Positions 61,464 to 64,000 of a stretch of DNA of 64,000 nt are shown one piece after another. The stretch comes from Lobulomyces angularis (Eukaryota; Chytridiomycota; Chytridiomycetes; Lobulomycetales; Lobulomycetaceae), in the NCBI GenBank assembly GCA_027604685.1, contig JADHYX010000036.1, forward strand, positions 1-64,000, written 5' to 3'. The notes below the pieces were generated by a model. The model was given only the letters and a program-made list of their open reading frames with translations. It did no database searches and was not told where the DNA came from. The translations under genes were made by a program, and so were the position numbers. Position 1 is the stretch's first letter, and the number at the start of each line of letters is the position of its first letter.

Positions 61464-62015
61464 ATTTAATTAATGCTGCAAAATTTTTTTTTCTTTAATA
61501 GTTTTAGTATGATACACATTTTAATTATATATTCATTGAAAAAAAAAAAAAAGAAATTTCTTTTCCATGATATCAAAATTTAAAAAAAAAAAAATAATAA
61601 AATAAGATCAATTTTTAGTTTATGAAAATGTCAAATCTGGAAAAGTTACAAAAAAAAATTTAATTGGTGTAATGCAGTTCTAGCTTCAAAACGAGAGCAA
61701 CCATTTTAAATGAAGAAAAAAAAAAAAAGCGTTGTAAATTTCCCTTATTATTATTTCATTTTTATATGTATGTAAATAATAAGATATATATATTTTTTGT
61801 GTGAATTAAATCCATATTTTTTTGTGTGAGTTAAATCCATTTTTTTGTTATAATTAAATACGTTCTTTGATACTGATTTTAAAAACAATAAAATTAACAG
61901 AGAAGATCTACCGAATTAAGGGAAAGGAGAGCATTATTTAGTTTTTAAATTTTAATATTAATATTCTCTCTTAAAAAGTCAGGAACGAAAAAAAAGAAAT
62001 TTTTCAAAATTAAGA
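61464..62015. other. Intergenic with a short imperfect tandem repeat
   Basis: 552 bp between PBDC1 and ALG6. Two copies of a roughly 25-bp unit, TTTTTTGTGTGA(A/G)TTAAATCCA, stand side by side at about 61791-61840. The rest is A- and T-rich; no gene is seen. Confidence 0.6.
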
Positions 62016-63925
62016 ATGGGAAAAGTTTCTCATGTTTACAGTAAAAAGCACAATAGCTTCATTCACTTTGCATCACCAGCACTTATTTTGCTCTTTTCTA
62101 TTTTTTTAAAATGGTCAACAAGTTTAAATTCATTTTCTGGAAAAGGTGTTGAACCAATGCACGGCGATTTTGAAGCTCAAAGACATTGGATTGAAATAAC
62201 TTCAAACTTACCTGTAAACCAATGGTATGGTTTCTAAAGTAAACTTTTGTATAATCAACTTTGTTAATAGGTACACATATAAAACAGAATATTGGGGTTT
62301 AGATTATCCTCCTTTAACTGCGTACCATTCTTTGTTGCTTTCAAAATTCAGTTCCAACAAAACTAATTTTGAGTTAGACAAAAGTAGAGGATTAGAAACG
62401 AATCAAGTAATTTTATTTATGAGGTTAACTTCAATTTTTAGTGATCTAATTTTATATTCCGTTTCACTGTTAGTGTTTTCGGTTTATTTTGTAACCAAAT
62501 TTGACAAGGTAGCATTATATTTCCTTTTTTTTTAATTAATTATGGTGTTTTAAATGATTTTATATAGAATATGTTTTTGATTTTGAGTTTATCACAACCG
62601 TCACTGATATTAATAGACCATGGGCATTTCCAGTACAATTCAGTAATGTTGGGACTGACTGTTTTTTCCATAATCTTTTTAAGAGATAATCACCTATTAC
62701 TAGGGAGGTAATTTGGCAATAAATTGAAAGGTTCTCAATTTTTTTACAGTATTTCATTTTGTTTGGCTCTGTGTTTTAAGCAAATGGTATTTAACACATT
62801 TTTCATATGTAATACTGGCAACTAATACATATTTTATTTATTGTAACAGTCACTTTATTACGCTCTACCAATATTTTTCTTTCTTTTAGGAAAGTGCTTT
62901 CAACTTACCTTTTATAATGGGTAATTTGATATCCATTTATTAGTTAAAAATTTTTTAGAGTATGGACACTTGTAAAAATTGGTTCTACAGTGATCTTAAC
63001 CTTCAGCATGATTTTTTCACCATTTTTGTTATCCTTTAATGACTTGGTAATTGTAATCAAAAGAATATTTCCAATCGCCAGAGGTTTATATGAGGACAAA
63101 GTAGGAAATTTTTGGTGTGCCAGCAACGTTCTAATAAAATGGAGAAGTTTATTTGAGATGCAGAATCTCGTCTATATAAGGTATGTAATTAAATTATTTC
63201 ACTAAGCGTTGTTCTTCAGTTTGGGTGCGACTTTAATTTCAGTAATTCCTTCTTGTTTGCATTTGTTTTTTAAGCCGACTTCAAGAAACTTAATTTATGC
63301 AATAGTTAATAGTGCATTAGGATTTTTTTTGTTCTCATTTCAGGTACACGAAAAGTCCATTTTATTACCACTGCTTCCTGCTACGTTAATGATTATGGAG
63401 GAATCATTTGTTGGCGTTCTGTTCAATAATGTCGCAATGTTTAGGTAAAGTAATGAATTTTGTACAAAAAATATAAATGCTTTCTTTGAATTGGTTTATA
63501 GTATGTTCCCATTATTGAAAAAGGACGGATTAGTTATTCCCTTTTTTGCTCTATTTTCATTATGGAACATTTTCGTGACTTTTTTACCAACAAACAAAAA
63601 TAACAATCTTATAAAGCGAGTGGTTACACTGGTAAAAAATAGAATATTTAAAATTCAAATCTTAAAATTTTTTTATTTCTTATTTTCATTAAAATAGATT
63701 TCTGCTTTATCCATTTCAACAATTTTTATTTTGGAAATGTTTTTTGCTCCTCCAGCCCATTTGCCAGATTTATTTGTTGTTTTAAATGCGATTATTAGCT
63801 TTATTCATTTTATTTTATTTCTTTTTTATTTTAACATCAGGCAAATTTTTCCTCAACTTGGTTGTGATCACCACTTGAAAGCTAATAGGGTAGCTGGAAA
63901 ATACGATAGAAAAAAAAACAACTAA
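62016..63925 (+). CDS. ALG6: ALG6-like dolichyl-P-Glc alpha-1,3-glucosyltransferase
   Basis: ER multi-pass enzyme that adds the first glucose to Man9GlcNAc2-PP-dolichol in N-glycan assembly. About 480 residues in ten or so exons. Start MGKVSHVYSKKHN at 62016, then helix 1 (ASPALILLFSIFLKW). The luminal loop holds the catalytic-type GDFEAQRHWIEITSNLPVNQ with Asp, as in the ALG6/ALG8 family, then YKTEYWGLDYPPLTAYHSLL. Later blocks: SLILIDHGHFQYNSVMLGLT (HxHFQYN is the family signature), RIFPIARGLYEDKVGNFWC, and FSFQVHEKSILLPLLPATLM (QVHEKSIL is very conserved). Closing KYDRKKNN is cytosolic. ALG6 rather than ALG8 fits the GDFEAQRHW block. Confidence 0.93.
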
Positions 63926-64000
63926 AAAAAAGTTAAGACCAATAAAAATATTTTTTTGTAAAAAATTGAGTGTAATCCTTTTGGCATAGTGTTTGGCTTG

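Overview
The window is nuclear DNA of a flagellated, very AT-rich eukaryote. Genes are densely packed and cut by many short introns of roughly 40-70 nt, with GT donors and AG acceptors, and the standard genetic code fits every exon. The gene set points to an early-diverging zoosporic fungus (chytrid, rozellid or aphelid grade). It combines fungal/opisthokont housekeeping genes (GCN1, FES1, PalA/Rim20-like, PEX4, ALG6, Sds3-like) with ciliary genes lost from most fungi (TTLL1, SPEF2). The exact lineage cannot be fixed from the sequence alone. I count about 24 protein genes and no recognisable tRNA, rRNA, CRISPR array or intact transposon.

Layout. 1-5.5 kb: partial TTLL1 (-), eS19 (+), eL6 (-), a decayed stretch, then a single-pass membrane protein (+). 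6-13.4 kb: ALIX/PalA Bro1 protein (+), the SNARE USE1 (+), a low-complexity kilobase, G-protein beta (+). 13.7-17.3 kb: a long minus-strand protein with an N-terminal region resembling the telomeric TPP1/Tpz1 OB fold. 17.9-31 kb: TFIIIC subunit 1 (+), FES1 (+), GDT1 (+), an unknown Ser/Asn-rich protein (-), VMA12 (+), then two tandem but unrelated-clade E2 enzymes (PEX4-like and UBE2L3-like, -). 31.5-45.5 kb: the very large GCN1 (+), PPP4R2 (-), DXO/Rai1 (+), an Sds3/BRMS1-like protein (+). 45.7-52.8 kb: DHHC palmitoyltransferase (+), a Jupiter/HN1-motif protein (+), a glycosyltransferase-like gene (-) interrupted by an assembly gap (10 N at 50254-50263), a decayed duplicate of its 3' end, and ORC5 (-). 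53-64 kb: a decayed, possibly transposase-derived stretch (-), SPEF2 (+), PBDC1 (+), ALG6 (+).

The genes are mostly unrelated housekeeping functions: translation and its stress control (eS19, eL6, GCN1), transcription (TFIIIC, Sds3), ER/secretory traffic and glycosylation (USE1, ALG6, GDT1, VMA12), ubiquitin and peroxisome (E2s), replication and chromosome ends (ORC5, TPP1-like), and cilium (TTLL1, SPEF2, perhaps the Jupiter-like protein). Several pairs are head-to-head with tiny gaps (PPP4R2/DXO, unknown protein/VMA12), suggesting shared promoters. The most notable items are the TPP1-like protein, the 8-nt microexon carrying the Jupiter motif core, the ciliary genes, and four places with decayed coding sequence.
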